From Rikenellaceae bacterium (lineage in GTDB: Bacteria > Bacteroidota > Bacteroidia > Bacteroidales > Rikenellaceae): a stretch of DNA of 32,900 nt. How positions within the stretch are numbered: the stretch's first letter is position 1; each line of letters begins with the position of its first letter. The notes beneath the pieces are model-generated. The model did no database searches and was not told the origin of the DNA. It saw only the letters and a list, made by a program, of their open reading frames with translations. Location: positions 1-32,900 of the forward strand of contig CABIXK010000011.1 of NCBI GenBank assembly GCA_902362705.1. The letters run 5' to 3'. Shown piece by piece: positions 23,710-32,876 of the stretch. The translations under genes and the position numbers were made by a program.

Positions 23710-24585
23710 GTGCGAAAACTGTTCGAATTCATACGCAGCGTCTACGTCGCGGTGCTGTTCGTGATGCTGGAGGCCGCGGCCATCCACTTCTACGCCCACT
23801 CGACGGCCTACACCCAGGCGCGGCTGCTCACCCGCTCCAGCCGCCTGGCGGGCGACGCCCACTCGCTCATCGGGGGCGTCGGGCGCTACTTCTCGCTGGC
23901 GAGCGAAAACCGCCGCCTGGTCGAGCGCGTGGCCGCGCTCGAGGAGCGGCTGGCCGCCTACTCCGAGGCGGAGAAGGCGCAGCTGCTCGACTCCTACCTC
24001 GAGGGGGAGCAGGACGCAAAATACCGCATGACCACCGCCTCGGTGGTGGCCGGGTCGGTCAACCGCACGCAGAACCTGCTGACGCTCAACCGCGGATTCC
24101 GCGACGGCGTGACGGTGGGCATGGGCGTGCTGTCGGCCACGGGGGCCATGGTGGGCTACGTGGTCGACTGCTCGGAGCGCTACGCCGTGGCGATGCCGGT
24201 GCTCAACACGCAGTTCCGCTCGAGCGGCCGACTGGCCGGCACCGACTACTTCGGCTCGATCTCGTGGGACGGGCGCGACGCCGGGCGGGTGCAGCTGACC
24301 GACATCTCGAAATACGCCGAGCCCGCAGCCGGGCAGGAGGTGGTCACCACGGGATTCTCGCAATACTTCCCCGAGGACGTGCTGATCGGCTGGGTCGAGT
24401 CGGCCGAGCTGAACGAAACCAACACGGCCTACACCGTCAGCGTGCGGCTGGCCGCCGAGGTCTCGCGCCTCAGAGACGTGGTGCTGGTGGGCAACCGCGA
24501 CCGCGAGGAGGTGGGCGACCTGCAGGAGCAGGTGCGGCAAAACGGCGGCGTGATCGCCCCCGACCGCAACGGAAACAACAACTGA
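23710..24585 (+). CDS. mreC: Rod shape-determining protein MreC
   Basis: MreC links cytoplasmic MreB to the periplasmic synthases and activates PBP2. The 291-residue product has a short cytoplasmic start, one membrane segment (about 10-28), a predicted coiled coil with ENRRLVERVAALEERLAAY (66-84), then the beta-barrel region with ASVVAGSVNRTQNLLTLNRG and GVTVGMGVLSATGAMVGYV. The start is GTG at 23710; the next in-frame Met lies in the membrane segment, which supports GTG. The gap to mreB is 111 nt and to mreD 12 nt. Confidence 0.95.
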   Translation: MRKLFEFIRSVYVAVLFVMLEAAAIHFYAHSTAYTQARLLTRSSRLAGDAHSLIGGVGRYFSLASENRRLVERVAALEERLAAYSEAEKAQLLDSYLEGEQDAKYRMTTASVVAGSVNRTQNLLTLNRGFRDGVTVGMGVLSATGAMVGYVVDCSERYAVAMPVLNTQFRSSGRLAGTDYFGSISWDGRDAGRVQLTDISKYAEPAAGQEVVTTGFSQYFPEDVLIGWVESAELNETNTAYTVSVRLAAEVSRLRDVVLVGNRDREEVGDLQEQVRQNGGVIAPDRNGNNN

Positions 24586-24597
24586 CGCCACACGACC

Positions 24598-25116
24598 ATG
24601 TACAGAACCTATCCCTACGCCATACTCTTCGTCACGACGGCCCTGCTGCAGGTGTTCCTCTTCGACAACCTCTCGCTGAGCCTCTATTTCGACCCGCTGG
24701 TCTACCTGTCCTTCATCGTCCTGCTGCCGCTCGACATCGCCCCCGTGGTGCTCCTCGGGGCCGGCCTCGCCACGGGCGTCGGGATGGACATGGCCATGGG
24801 CACGGCCGGCATCAACACCTCGGCCACGCTGCTGGCGGCCTTCGTGCGGCCCGCGGTGGTCAACTTCTGCTACGGCGCCGAGAACGCCCGCGAGGGAGGC
24901 ACCCCCTCGCCCGAGCGGATGGGACGCCGCGCCTTCGTGCGCTATCTGGCGATCGTCATCCTGGTCCACCACGCGCTCTTCTTCACGCTCGAGGCACTCT
25001 CGCTCGCCCGCACGCTCCACAACCTGGCGCGCATCCTGCTCAGCGGCGCCGGCACCTTCGCCGCGTCGTGGCTCCTCATGCGCCTGTTCACCGCCAAACT
25101 CCCCGTGCGCATATGA
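24598..25116 (+). CDS. mreD: Rod shape-determining membrane protein MreD
   Basis: The 172-residue, mostly hydrophobic product fits MreD in size, position and layout: about five or six membrane segments, with SLSLYFDPLVYLSFIVLLPLD near the start and GAGLATGVGMDMAMGTAGINTSA in the middle. Sequence conservation in MreD is low, so the call rests strongly on its place between mreC and mrdA. Its stop overlaps the mrdA start (ATGA), suggesting translational coupling. Confidence 0.9.
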   Translation: MYRTYPYAILFVTTALLQVFLFDNLSLSLYFDPLVYLSFIVLLPLDIAPVVLLGAGLATGVGMDMAMGTAGINTSATLLAAFVRPAVVNFCYGAENAREGGTPSPERMGRRAFVRYLAIVILVHHALFFTLEALSLARTLHNLARILLSGAGTFAASWLLMRLFTAKLPVRI

Positions 25117-26942
25117 TCGGCCGCGAAGAGGGACACGTGCGCATGCGCACGCTGCAATGCGTGGTGCTGCTCGTCTTCGGCCTGCTGCTCGGACGCGCGG
25201 CCTACCTGCAGCTCGTCGACCGCCGCTACGTGGAGCTGGCCAAGGCCAACGTGCTGCGCCACGTGGTGCAGTACCCGCCGCGCGGCGAGGTGTTCGACCG
25301 CCGGGGCGAGTATCTGGTGCAGAGCCGCGAGTGCTACGACCTGATGGTCATCCCGCGCGAGATCGGCCGCCAGGGATTCGACACGGCGCGCATGTGCGAG
25401 GTGCTCGGCATCCAGCGCACGCGCCTCGACCGCGAGATGGCCAACGCCCGCATGCGCCCCCGCGCCCCGCACCTGGTGGCCAGCTACATATCGAAGGAGG
25501 ACAAGCTGCGCTTCGACGAGTGCAACTTCCCGGGCTTCTACACCGTCTTCCGCACCGTGCGCCAGTATCCGCGCAAGATCGGCGGCAACCTGCTGGGCTA
25601 CGTAGGCGAGGTCAACGCCGACATGCTCAAGCGCTACCCGTCGTACCGCGCGGGCGACTATGCGGGCATGAGCGGCGTGGAGCTGGCCTACGAGCAGCGG
25701 CTCAAGGGCGAGAAGGGGGTCCGCATCCAGGAGATCGACACCCACGGCGCCGTGAAGGGATCCTACATGAACGGCCGCTACGACTCGCTGCCCGAGCCGG
25801 GGCGCTACCTGGTGAGCACGATCGACGCACGGCTGCAACTGCTCGGCGAGGAGCTCATGCGCGGCAAGGTGGGGGCCGCCGTGGCCATCGAACCCGCCAC
25901 GGGCGAGATCCTCATGATGGTCTCGTCGCCCTCGTACGATCCCGACGAGCTGGTGGGGCGCGAGCGCGGCAACAACTACATGAAGATGCTCTACAACAAG
26001 CGCCGTCCGCTCTTCAACCGCGCCGTGAAGGCCAAGTACCCCCCGGGGTCGACCTTCAAGCTGGTGCAGGGGCTCATCGGCCTGCAGGAGGGGGTGCTGC
26101 GCCCCTCCGACACCCACACGTGCAACCTGGGCTACCAGGTCGGGCGCCTCAAGATGGCGTGCCACGCCCACGCCTCGCCCCTCGACCTGCGCTTCGCCGT
26201 GGCCACCTCGTGCAACGCCTACTTCTGCTACGTCTTCCGCGACATCCTCGAGAACCGCAAGTACGGCGGCGTGAAGGAGGGCTTCGACGTGTGGCGCGAC
26301 TACGTGGAGAGCTTCGGCTTCGGCCGCAAGCTCGGCTCCGACTTCCTCGACGAGGGGAGCGGCTACGTGCCCGACCGCGCCTACTACGACCGCAAGTACC
26401 GCCGCTCGTGGAACGCGCTGACGGTGCTCTCGCTCTCGATCGGGCAGGACGCCCTGGGCTGCACGCCCCTGCAGCTGGCCAACCTGGCCTGCATCGTCGC
26501 CAACCGCGGCTACTACTACATCCCCCACATCGTCAAGCGCGTCGAGGGCGAGGACTCGCTCGACCGCCGCTTCTACGAGCGCCACTACACGAAGGTCGAC
26601 CCTAAGCACTTCGAGCCGATCGTCGAGGGCATGTGGCGCGGCGTGAACGTCGGCGGCACATCGACGGCCGCGCGTCTGGAGGGGTGGGACGTCTGCGGCA
26701 AGACGGGCACGGCACAGAACCCCCACGGGCGCGACCACTCGACCTTCCTCTCGTTCGCACCGAAGGACAACCCGCGCATCGCCATCTCGGTCTATGTCGA
26801 GAACGGCGGCTTCGGCGCCTCGGCGGCCCTGCCCATAGCCAGCCTGCTCGAGGAGTACTACCTCACCGACACGATCCGCCGCCCGGAGCTGCTCGAGCGG
26901 ATCAGGAACATGCAAATCCACTATCCCTCCTATGACCGGTAG
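25113..26942 (+). CDS. mrdA: Penicillin-binding protein 2 (peptidoglycan D,D-transpeptidase)
   Basis: PBP2 cross-links lateral-wall peptidoglycan as partner of RodA. The 609-residue class B protein has an N-terminal membrane anchor (about 14-33), a pedestal with YPPRGEVFDRRGEYL, and the transpeptidase domain: catalytic S313 in STFK, S366-C-N in the second motif, and K530-T-G in KTGTAQNPHG. The ATG at 25113 overlaps the mreD stop; MRTLQ at 25143 is an alternative start. Its stop lies inside the start of rodA. All three catalytic motifs are intact. Confidence 0.96.
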   Translation: MIGREEGHVRMRTLQCVVLLVFGLLLGRAAYLQLVDRRYVELAKANVLRHVVQYPPRGEVFDRRGEYLVQSRECYDLMVIPREIGRQGFDTARMCEVLGIQRTRLDREMANARMRPRAPHLVASYISKEDKLRFDECNFPGFYTVFRTVRQYPRKIGGNLLGYVGEVNADMLKRYPSYRAGDYAGMSGVELAYEQRLKGEKGVRIQEIDTHGAVKGSYMNGRYDSLPEPGRYLVSTIDARLQLLGEELMRGKVGAAVAIEPATGEILMMVSSPSYDPDELVGRERGNNYMKMLYNKRRPLFNRAVKAKYPPGSTFKLVQGLIGLQEGVLRPSDTHTCNLGYQVGRLKMACHAHASPLDLRFAVATSCNAYFCYVFRDILENRKYGGVKEGFDVWRDYVESFGFGRKLGSDFLDEGSGYVPDRAYYDRKYRRSWNALTVLSLSIGQDALGCTPLQLANLACIVANRGYYYIPHIVKRVEGEDSLDRRFYERHYTKVDPKHFEPIVEGMWRGVNVGGTSTAARLEGWDVCGKTGTAQNPHGRDHSTFLSFAPKDNPRIAISVYVENGGFGASAALPIASLLEEYYLTDTIRRPELLERIRNMQIHYPSYDR

Positions 26943-28371
26943 CCGCACCAGCCCGATATTCTACGGCGTGGACCGCATCGCCGTCCTGCTCTACGCGGCC
27001 ATCGTCGCCGCGGGCTTCCTCTTCATCACGGCCGCCTCCTACGAGGAGGGGGGCGGGGAGCTCTTCTCGCTCTCGCACTTCTACATGAAGCAGGCCGTGT
27101 GGATCGGCATCGCGGGCGTCGTGGCGACGGTCGTGCTGCTGCTCGACGACCGCTACTACCACATGCTGGCCTACCCCGCCTACATCGGGGGCCTCCTGCT
27201 GCTCGTCGCCGCGCTGCTCTTCGGCCGCGAGGTCAACGGCGCCAAGGCGTGGTTCGAGTTCGGGTCCATACGCATGCAGCCCGTGGAGTTCGCCAAGATC
27301 GCCACGGCGCTGGCCCTGGCGCGCGTGATGAGCGAATATTCGTTCTCGATCGACCGGCCCGCGGACCTCTTCCGCGTGGGTGCGGTGATCTGCCTGCCGC
27401 TGGCGATCATCGTGCTGCAGAACGACACCGGCTCGGGCATCGTCCTCGGGTCGTTCCTCTTCGTGCTCTACCGCGAGGGGCTCAACAAGTGGCTCTGCAT
27501 CCCCGTGCTGCTCATCGCCACGCTCTTCATCGTCTCGTTCCTGCTCTCGCCCCTCACGCTGCTCATCCTCTCGATCGTCGCCTGCACGCTTTCGGAGGCG
27601 ATGATGAACGGCCGCTGGCGCTCGCGCATCGTCTACCTGGCCGTCGTGGCGCTCTCGAGCATCTGCCTGGAGGCCCTCACGGCGCTCTTCACCCCCGGCG
27701 GCATCGGACTCTACAACAGCCTGCTGGCCGTGACGCTGCTGTCGCTCGTCGCGGTGGTCGTCCACGCCGTGCGCGCACAGCTGGGCAACACGCTGCTGAT
27801 GGTCGCCCTCTTCATCGGGTCGATGATCTTCCTGCCGACGACCGACTACATCTTCAACTCGATACTCAAGCAGCACCAGAGGGACCGCATACTCAGCTTC
27901 CTGGGCATCATCAGCGACCCGCTGGGCAGCGACTACAACGTCAACCAGTCGAAGATCGCCATCGGCTCGGGCGGATTCTGGGGCAAGGGATTCCTCGAGG
28001 GGACGCAGATCAAGTACGGATTCGTGCCCGAACGCCACACCGACTTCATCTTCTGCACGGTGGGCGAAGAGTGGGGCTTCGTGGGGGTGGCGACGATCCT
28101 CGCGCTGCTCTGCATGCTCATCCTGCGCCTCATGCGCATGGGCGAGCGGCAGCAAGAGCCCTTCGGCCGCATCTACTGCTACTGCGTGGCGGCGATCCTG
28201 CTCTTCCACGTGCTGGTCAACGTCGGCATGACCGTCGGTCTGATGCCCGTGATGGGCATCCCGCTCCCGTTCCTCAGCTACGGAGGCTCGTCGCTCGTGG
28301 CCTTCACCATCCTACTCTTCATCGCCGTGCGGCTCGACGCCTCGACGCGGCAGTTCTCACTCAATGTCTGA
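26932..28371 (+). CDS. rodA: Peptidoglycan glycosyltransferase RodA (SEDS family)
   Basis: RodA polymerises lipid II into glycan strands with PBP2. The product shows SEDS motifs: VNGAKAWFEFGSIRMQPVEFAKI (101-123), IVLQNDTGSGIV, the periplasmic loop with ERHTDFIF where D371 is the expected catalytic Asp, EEWGFVG and a C-terminal GIPLPFLSYGGSSL. At 479 residues it is about 100 longer than the roughly 370-residue E. coli RodA; extra hydrophobic sequence lies around residues 200-310, before the catalytic loop. It overlaps mrdA by 11 nt and the next gene by 8 nt. Confidence 0.95.
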   Translation: MTGSRTSPIFYGVDRIAVLLYAAIVAAGFLFITAASYEEGGGELFSLSHFYMKQAVWIGIAGVVATVVLLLDDRYYHMLAYPAYIGGLLLLVAALLFGREVNGAKAWFEFGSIRMQPVEFAKIATALALARVMSEYSFSIDRPADLFRVGAVICLPLAIIVLQNDTGSGIVLGSFLFVLYREGLNKWLCIPVLLIATLFIVSFLLSPLTLLILSIVACTLSEAMMNGRWRSRIVYLAVVALSSICLEALTALFTPGGIGLYNSLLAVTLLSLVAVVVHAVRAQLGNTLLMVALFIGSMIFLPTTDYIFNSILKQHQRDRILSFLGIISDPLGSDYNVNQSKIAIGSGGFWGKGFLEGTQIKYGFVPERHTDFIFCTVGEEWGFVGVATILALLCMLILRLMRMGERQQEPFGRIYCYCVAAILLFHVLVNVGMTVGLMPVMGIPLPFLSYGGSSLVAFTILLFIAVRLDASTRQFSLNV

Positions 28372-30982
28372 CAACAACAGCATGAAACGCTCCGACATCC
28401 GCGGCCTCACCTCCGAGGAGGTGCTCCGCAGCCGCGCCCTGCACGGCGACAACGTCATCACCCCGCCGCGCGAAGAGTCGCCCTGGCGCCTCTTCGCCGA
28501 GAAGTTCCGCGACCCGATCATCCGCATCCTGCTGCTGGCCGCAGCCCTCTCGCTGGCCATCGCCGCCGTCGAACGCGACTTCACCGAGCCCATAGGCATA
28601 CTCTGCGCCATCGTCCTGGCCACGGGCGTGGGATTCTGGTTCGAGTGGGACGCGCAGCGGCGCTTCCGCCGCCTCAACCGCGTCAACGACCGCGTGCCGG
28701 TCAAGGTGCTGCGCGACGGCGCCGTGGGCGAGGTCCCGCGCTGCGACGTGGTGGTCGGCGACGTGGTCTACGTCGAGAGCGGCGAGACCGTGCCGGCCGA
28801 CGGCGTGCTGCTGGAGGCCGTGTCGCTGAAGGTCGACGAGTCGACGCTCACGGGCGAGCCCGAGGTGGACAAGACCGCCGACAAGGCCCACTGCGACCCC
28901 GACGCCACCTACCCCTCCGACGCCCTGATGCGCGGCACGAGGGTCGCCGACGGATACGGCGCCATGCGCGTCGAAGCCGTGGGCGACCGCACCGAGGCGG
29001 GGCGCGTGACCGAGCAGGCCACCGTGCGCAACGACGACCCCACGCCCCTCGACAGCCAGCTCGAGCGCCTTTCGCGCCTGGTCGGGCGCGCGGGCATCGC
29101 GCTCTCGGTGGCCATATTCGGCACGATGCTCCTCAAGGCGCTCCTCTTCGGCGGACTGCTCGAGCGGCCGTGGCTCGATGCCGCGCAGCAGGCGCTCCAC
29201 ATCTTCATGGTCTCGGTGGCGATCATCGTGATGGCCGTGCCCGAGGGGCTGCCCATGTCGATCACCCTGTCGCTGGCCATGTCCATGCGGCGCATGCTCC
29301 GCACCAACAACCTCGTGCGGCGCATGCACGCCTGCGAGACGATGGGCGCCGTGACGGTCATCTGCACCGACAAAACGGGCACGCTCACCCGCAACCGCAT
29401 GTGCGTGGAGGAGCTGCTGCGCTACGACACGCTCGCCGAAGAGGAGTTCGCCGAGACCGTCGCGGCCAACACCACGGCCCACCTCGACGCCCGGGGAGGC
29501 ATCATCGGCAACCCCACCGAGGGGGCGCTGCTCGCGCACCTGCGCAGCCGCGGCGCCGAGTACGGACCGCTGCGCGACGGGGCCGCGATCGTCGACCGGA
29601 TGACCTTCTCGACCGAGCGCAAATACATGGCCACGATCTTCCGCAGCGGCCTGACGGGACGGCGGATCCTCTGCGTGAAGGGGGCCCCCGAGATCGTGCG
29701 GGCGATGTGCGCCCCGGACGGGCGCGACGAGGAGGTGGCCGCGACGCTGCTCGCCTTCCAGCAGCGGGCCATGCGCACGCTGGCCCTGGCGTGGGCCGAG
29801 ACCGAGGCCGACGACTGCGCCGCGGCAATCGCCTCCTCGCCCCTCGTCTTCTCGGCCGTCGCGGCGATCGCCGACCCGGTGCGCGACGACGTGCCGGCGG
29901 CCGTCCGCCGCTGCCTCGACGCGGGAATCGCCGTCAAGATCGTCACGGGCGACACGCCGGCCACGGCGTGCGAGATCGCCCGCCGGATCGGGCTGTGGAG
30001 CGACGCCGACGGCGAACGCAACCGCATGACCGGCACCGAGTTCGCGGCGGCGAGCGACGAGGAGCTGCTCGAACGGGTCGCCGAGCTGAAGATCCTCTCG
30101 CGTGCCCGGCCGCTCGACAAGCAGCGCCTGGTGCGGCTGCTGCAACAGCGCGGCGAGGTGGTCGCCGTGACGGGCGACGGCACCAACGACGCCCCGGCCC
30201 TCAACTTCGCCAACGTGGGGCTCTCGATGGGCTCGGGGACCTCCGTGGCGAAGGACGCCTCGGCCATCACGCTGCTCGACGACTCGTTCGCATCGATCGC
30301 CACGGCCGTCATGTGGGGCCGCTCGCTCTACCGCAACATCCAGCGCTTCGTGCTCTTCCAGCTGACGATCAATTTAGCGGCGATCCTCGTCTGCTTCGTG
30401 GGGGCGCTCGTCGGCACCGAGATGCCGCTCACGGTGGTGCAGATACTCTGGGTCAACATCATCATGGACACTTTCGCCGCCATGGCCATGGCCTCGCTGC
30501 CCCCCAAGGCCGAGGTGATGGAGGAGCGGCCGCGGCAGCGCGACGCCTTCATCGTCTCGCCCGACATGCGGCGCACGATCCTCACGTGCGGCCTCACGAT
30601 GGCCGCCGTGCTGCTCGCCATGCTGCTCCGGTGGGAGTTCTCGGCCGAGGGGCTCACCGAGCGGCGGCTGACGGTATTCTTCTCGGTATTCGTCTTCATG
30701 CAGTTCTGGAACATGTTCAACGCCAAAGGATTCGAGGCGCGCCACGGGCTCTTCGCCTCGGTGCGCGGGTGCCGCGAGTTCTTCCTCATACTGGCCGCCA
30801 TCGGCGCGGGCCAGTGGGCCATCGTCACCTTCGGCGGCGAGGTGTTCCGCACCGTGCCCCTCACCGCGCGCGAGTGGGCCGCGATCATCGGCTCGACGTC
30901 GCTCCTGGCCTTCGCCGGCGAGGCGATACGCGCCCTGCGGCGGCGCACGAAGAGGCGGCGCGCGGAGGCCGCGGAGGCATAG
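28364..30982 (+). CDS. Calcium-translocating P-type ATPase (PMCA-like, type II)
   Basis: The 872-residue ion pump has an N-terminal cation ATPase domain, the actuator motif LTGEP, PEGLP (293-297) in membrane segment 4, the phosphorylation site DKTGT with D336, KGAPE in the nucleotide domain and VTGDGTNDAPAL in the hinge. Segment 6 reads VNIIMDTFAAMAMAS with N698 and D702, the pattern of plasma-membrane Ca2+ pumps with one Ca2+ site. It would export Ca2+. The start at 28364 overlaps the rodA stop by 8 nt; MKRSDI at 28382 is an alternative. This coupling to a wall-synthesis operon is unusual. Confidence 0.92.
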   Translation: MSDNNSMKRSDIRGLTSEEVLRSRALHGDNVITPPREESPWRLFAEKFRDPIIRILLLAAALSLAIAAVERDFTEPIGILCAIVLATGVGFWFEWDAQRRFRRLNRVNDRVPVKVLRDGAVGEVPRCDVVVGDVVYVESGETVPADGVLLEAVSLKVDESTLTGEPEVDKTADKAHCDPDATYPSDALMRGTRVADGYGAMRVEAVGDRTEAGRVTEQATVRNDDPTPLDSQLERLSRLVGRAGIALSVAIFGTMLLKALLFGGLLERPWLDAAQQALHIFMVSVAIIVMAVPEGLPMSITLSLAMSMRRMLRTNNLVRRMHACETMGAVTVICTDKTGTLTRNRMCVEELLRYDTLAEEEFAETVAANTTAHLDARGGIIGNPTEGALLAHLRSRGAEYGPLRDGAAIVDRMTFSTERKYMATIFRSGLTGRRILCVKGAPEIVRAMCAPDGRDEEVAATLLAFQQRAMRTLALAWAETEADDCAAAIASSPLVFSAVAAIADPVRDDVPAAVRRCLDAGIAVKIVTGDTPATACEIARRIGLWSDADGERNRMTGTEFAAASDEELLERVAELKILSRARPLDKQRLVRLLQQRGEVVAVTGDGTNDAPALNFANVGLSMGSGTSVAKDASAITLLDDSFASIATAVMWGRSLYRNIQRFVLFQLTINLAAILVCFVGALVGTEMPLTVVQILWVNIIMDTFAAMAMASLPPKAEVMEERPRQRDAFIVSPDMRRTILTCGLTMAAVLLAMLLRWEFSAEGLTERRLTVFFSVFVFMQFWNMFNAKGFEARHGLFASVRGCREFFLILAAIGAGQWAIVTFGGEVFRTVPLTAREWAAIIGSTSLLAFAGEAIRALRRRTKRRRAEAAEA

Positions 30983-31001
30983 CGACGGGCTGTCGACGAA
31001 G

Positions 31002-31030
31002 AAGGCCGCACCCTTTCGGGGTGCGGCCTT
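31002..31030. terminator. Bidirectional terminator between the Ca2+ ATPase and gdhA
   Basis: A perfect 12-bp stem (AAGGCCGCACCC 31002-31013 / GGGTGCGGCCTT 31019-31030) with a 5-nt loop separates the convergent genes. T tracts are short on both sides (CCTTTTC on the plus strand). Confidence 0.8.
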
Positions 31031-31051
31031 TTCAGTTGAGCGGGAGCCGGT

Positions 31052-32392
31052 TTAGATGATGCCCTGCTCCAACATGGCCTGTGCGACCTTCATGAAGCCG
31101 GCGATGTTGGCACCCTTCACGTAGTCGATGCTGCCGTCGGCCTGGCGTCCGAACTTCACGCAGGCCTCGTGGATGCTCTCCATGATGAAGTGGAGCTTCT
31201 CGTCGACCTCCTTGCCCGACCAGGAGATGTGCATGCAGTTCTGCGTCATCTCCAGACCCGACGTGGCCACGCCGCCGGCGTTGACGGCCTTGCCCGGGGC
31301 GAAGAGGATGCCCGCCTGCTGGAAGGCGTGGATCGCCTCCGGCGTGCAGCCCATGTTCGACACCTCGGCGCAGCACCACGTGCCGTTGGCCAGCAGCTCG
31401 GCGGCATCGTCGCCGTTGAGCTCGTTCTGGAAGGCGCACGGCAGGGCGATGTCGCACTTCACGCTCCAGGCCTTCTTGCCCGGGGTGAACGTGGCGTCGG
31501 GGAAGCGCTCGGCGAAGGGGGCCACGATGTTGCGGTTCGAGGCGCGCAGCTCGAGCATATAGTCGATCTTCTCGTCGGTCATGCCGTTGGGGTTGTAGAT
31601 CACGCCGTCGGGACCCGAGATGGCGATCACCTTGGCGCCCAGCTCGGTGGCCTTCTTAGCGGCACCCCAGGCGACGTTGCCGAAGCCCGAGAGGGCGATC
31701 GTGGCGCCCTGGAGCGAGCGGCCCGCCTTGCGCAGCATGTGCTCGACGAAGTAGAGCGCGCCGTAGCCCGTGGCCTCGGGACGCAGGATCGAGCCGCCCC
31801 ACGTCATGCCCTTGCCCGTCAGCACGCCCGTGTGGTACTTGCGCGCCAGCTTCTGGTACATGCCGTTGAGGAAGCCGATCTCGCGGCCGCCCACGCCCAC
31901 GTCGCCGGCCGGAACGTCGGTGTCGACACCGATGTTGTTCCACAGCTCGGTCATGAAGGCCTGGCAGAAACGCATGATCTCGGCGTCGGACTTACCCACG
32001 GGGCTGAAGTCCGAACCGCCCTTGGCGCCGCCCATCGGGAGCGTCGTCAGCGCGTTCTTGAAGGTCTGCTCGAAACCCAGGAACTTGAGCATCGAGGGGT
32101 TGACGGCCGCATGGAAACGCAGACCGCCCTTGTAGGGACCGATCGCGCTGTTGAACTGGACGCGGTAGCCGAGGTTGGTCTGCACCTCGCCCTTATCGTC
32201 GACCCACGTGACACGGAAGGTGAAAATGCGGTCGGGCTCCACGATGCGTTCGACGATCTTGGCCTTTTCGAACTCGGGGTGCTGGTTGTAGACCTCCTCG
32301 ATTGATTCGAGCACCTCGCGCACGGCCTGCAAGTATTCGCTCTCGCCGGGGTGCTTCTGCTCGAGCTCGGTCATCAGTTTCTTAACATCCAT
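31052..32392 (-). CDS. gdhA: NADP-type glutamate dehydrogenase
   Basis: This enzyme aminates 2-oxoglutarate to glutamate using NAD(P)H. The 446-residue product has the hexameric bacterial form: GPYKGGLRFHAAVN with the substrate-binding Lys, PMGGAKGGSDF with the catalytic Lys, PAGDVGVGGREIGF, then the Rossmann domain with ALSGFGNVAWGAAKKA and ANAGGVATSG-like VNAGGVATSGLEM. Coenzyme choice (NADP) is inferred from overall family resemblance. It is monocistronic with a -7 box upstream and no Shine-Dalgarno sequence. Confidence 0.97.
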   Translation of the reverse strand: MDVKKLMTELEQKHPGESEYLQAVREVLESIEEVYNQHPEFEKAKIVERIVEPDRIFTFRVTWVDDKGEVQTNLGYRVQFNSAIGPYKGGLRFHAAVNPSMLKFLGFEQTFKNALTTLPMGGAKGGSDFSPVGKSDAEIMRFCQAFMTELWNNIGVDTDVPAGDVGVGGREIGFLNGMYQKLARKYHTGVLTGKGMTWGGSILRPEATGYGALYFVEHMLRKAGRSLQGATIALSGFGNVAWGAAKKATELGAKVIAISGPDGVIYNPNGMTDEKIDYMLELRASNRNIVAPFAERFPDATFTPGKKAWSVKCDIALPCAFQNELNGDDAAELLANGTWCCAEVSNMGCTPEAIHAFQQAGILFAPGKAVNAGGVATSGLEMTQNCMHISWSGKEVDEKLHFIMESIHEACVKFGRQADGSIDYVKGANIAGFMKVAQAMLEQGII

Positions 32393-32427
32393 AGTGTTTT
32401 GAAGTTTTTGGGTTGTCTATACTGTTA

Positions 32428-32435
32428 CAAATATA
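32428..32435 (-). promoter_or_regulatory. -7 box of gdhA
   Basis: TATATTTG on the minus strand matches TAnnTTTG, 35 nt before the gdhA start. TTA rather than TTG lies 20 nt further up. Confidence 0.6.
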
Positions 32436-32574
32436 ACAATATTTCGGATAGATTGTAATCCTACGCCTATTTTTTCGCGAAAAAACGAGGGTGCGTGCGG
32501 CCAGGCGAGCCGTAGTCTGCGGAGGGGCGGCCGCCTGACCATTATTCGGCGCGGCAGCTCCACCTTTCACTTAT

Positions 32575-32593
32575 TACTTCTCACTTTTTACTT
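32575..32593 (+). repeat. T-rich tract shared with 20-38
   Basis: This is the second copy of the 19-nt tract TACTTCTCACTTTTTACTT, leading into the composite repeat at the right end of the window. Confidence 0.6.
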
Positions 32594-32702
32594 TTGACTT
32601 GCCCGGCTCGCAGAGCCGGCGGGCCGCAGCCGCCCCCGGGCGAAGGGCTGCTCGCTGTTCTCGCGCTGCCGCTTCGCCGGCTACGATCTGAAAACGAATG
32701 AA

Positions 32703-32790
32703 CCTCTGCCGAGCAGCGGCACGAAAGACTCCGCACTATCGGTCGCAGCGGGGTTTGTCCTCAGCGAAGACCGAGCGTCGAAAAACGGGG
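32703..32790. repeat. Dispersed intergenic repeat, core copy 2
   Basis: It matches 19915-20002 almost exactly over 88 nt. Like copy 1, on the minus strand it begins with CCCCGTTTTTCGACGC, directly after a hairpin-forming stretch (GGTTTG / CAAACC, 32793-32808) that may be the terminator of a gene beyond the window. Confidence 0.85.
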
Positions 32791-32876
32791 CCGGTTTGCT
32801 TGCAAACCCGCGTCAGGCGCCCGTTTTAGCGAGGACGAGCGGAGGACCCGCGAGACCGACGTGCGGATGGTTTTGG

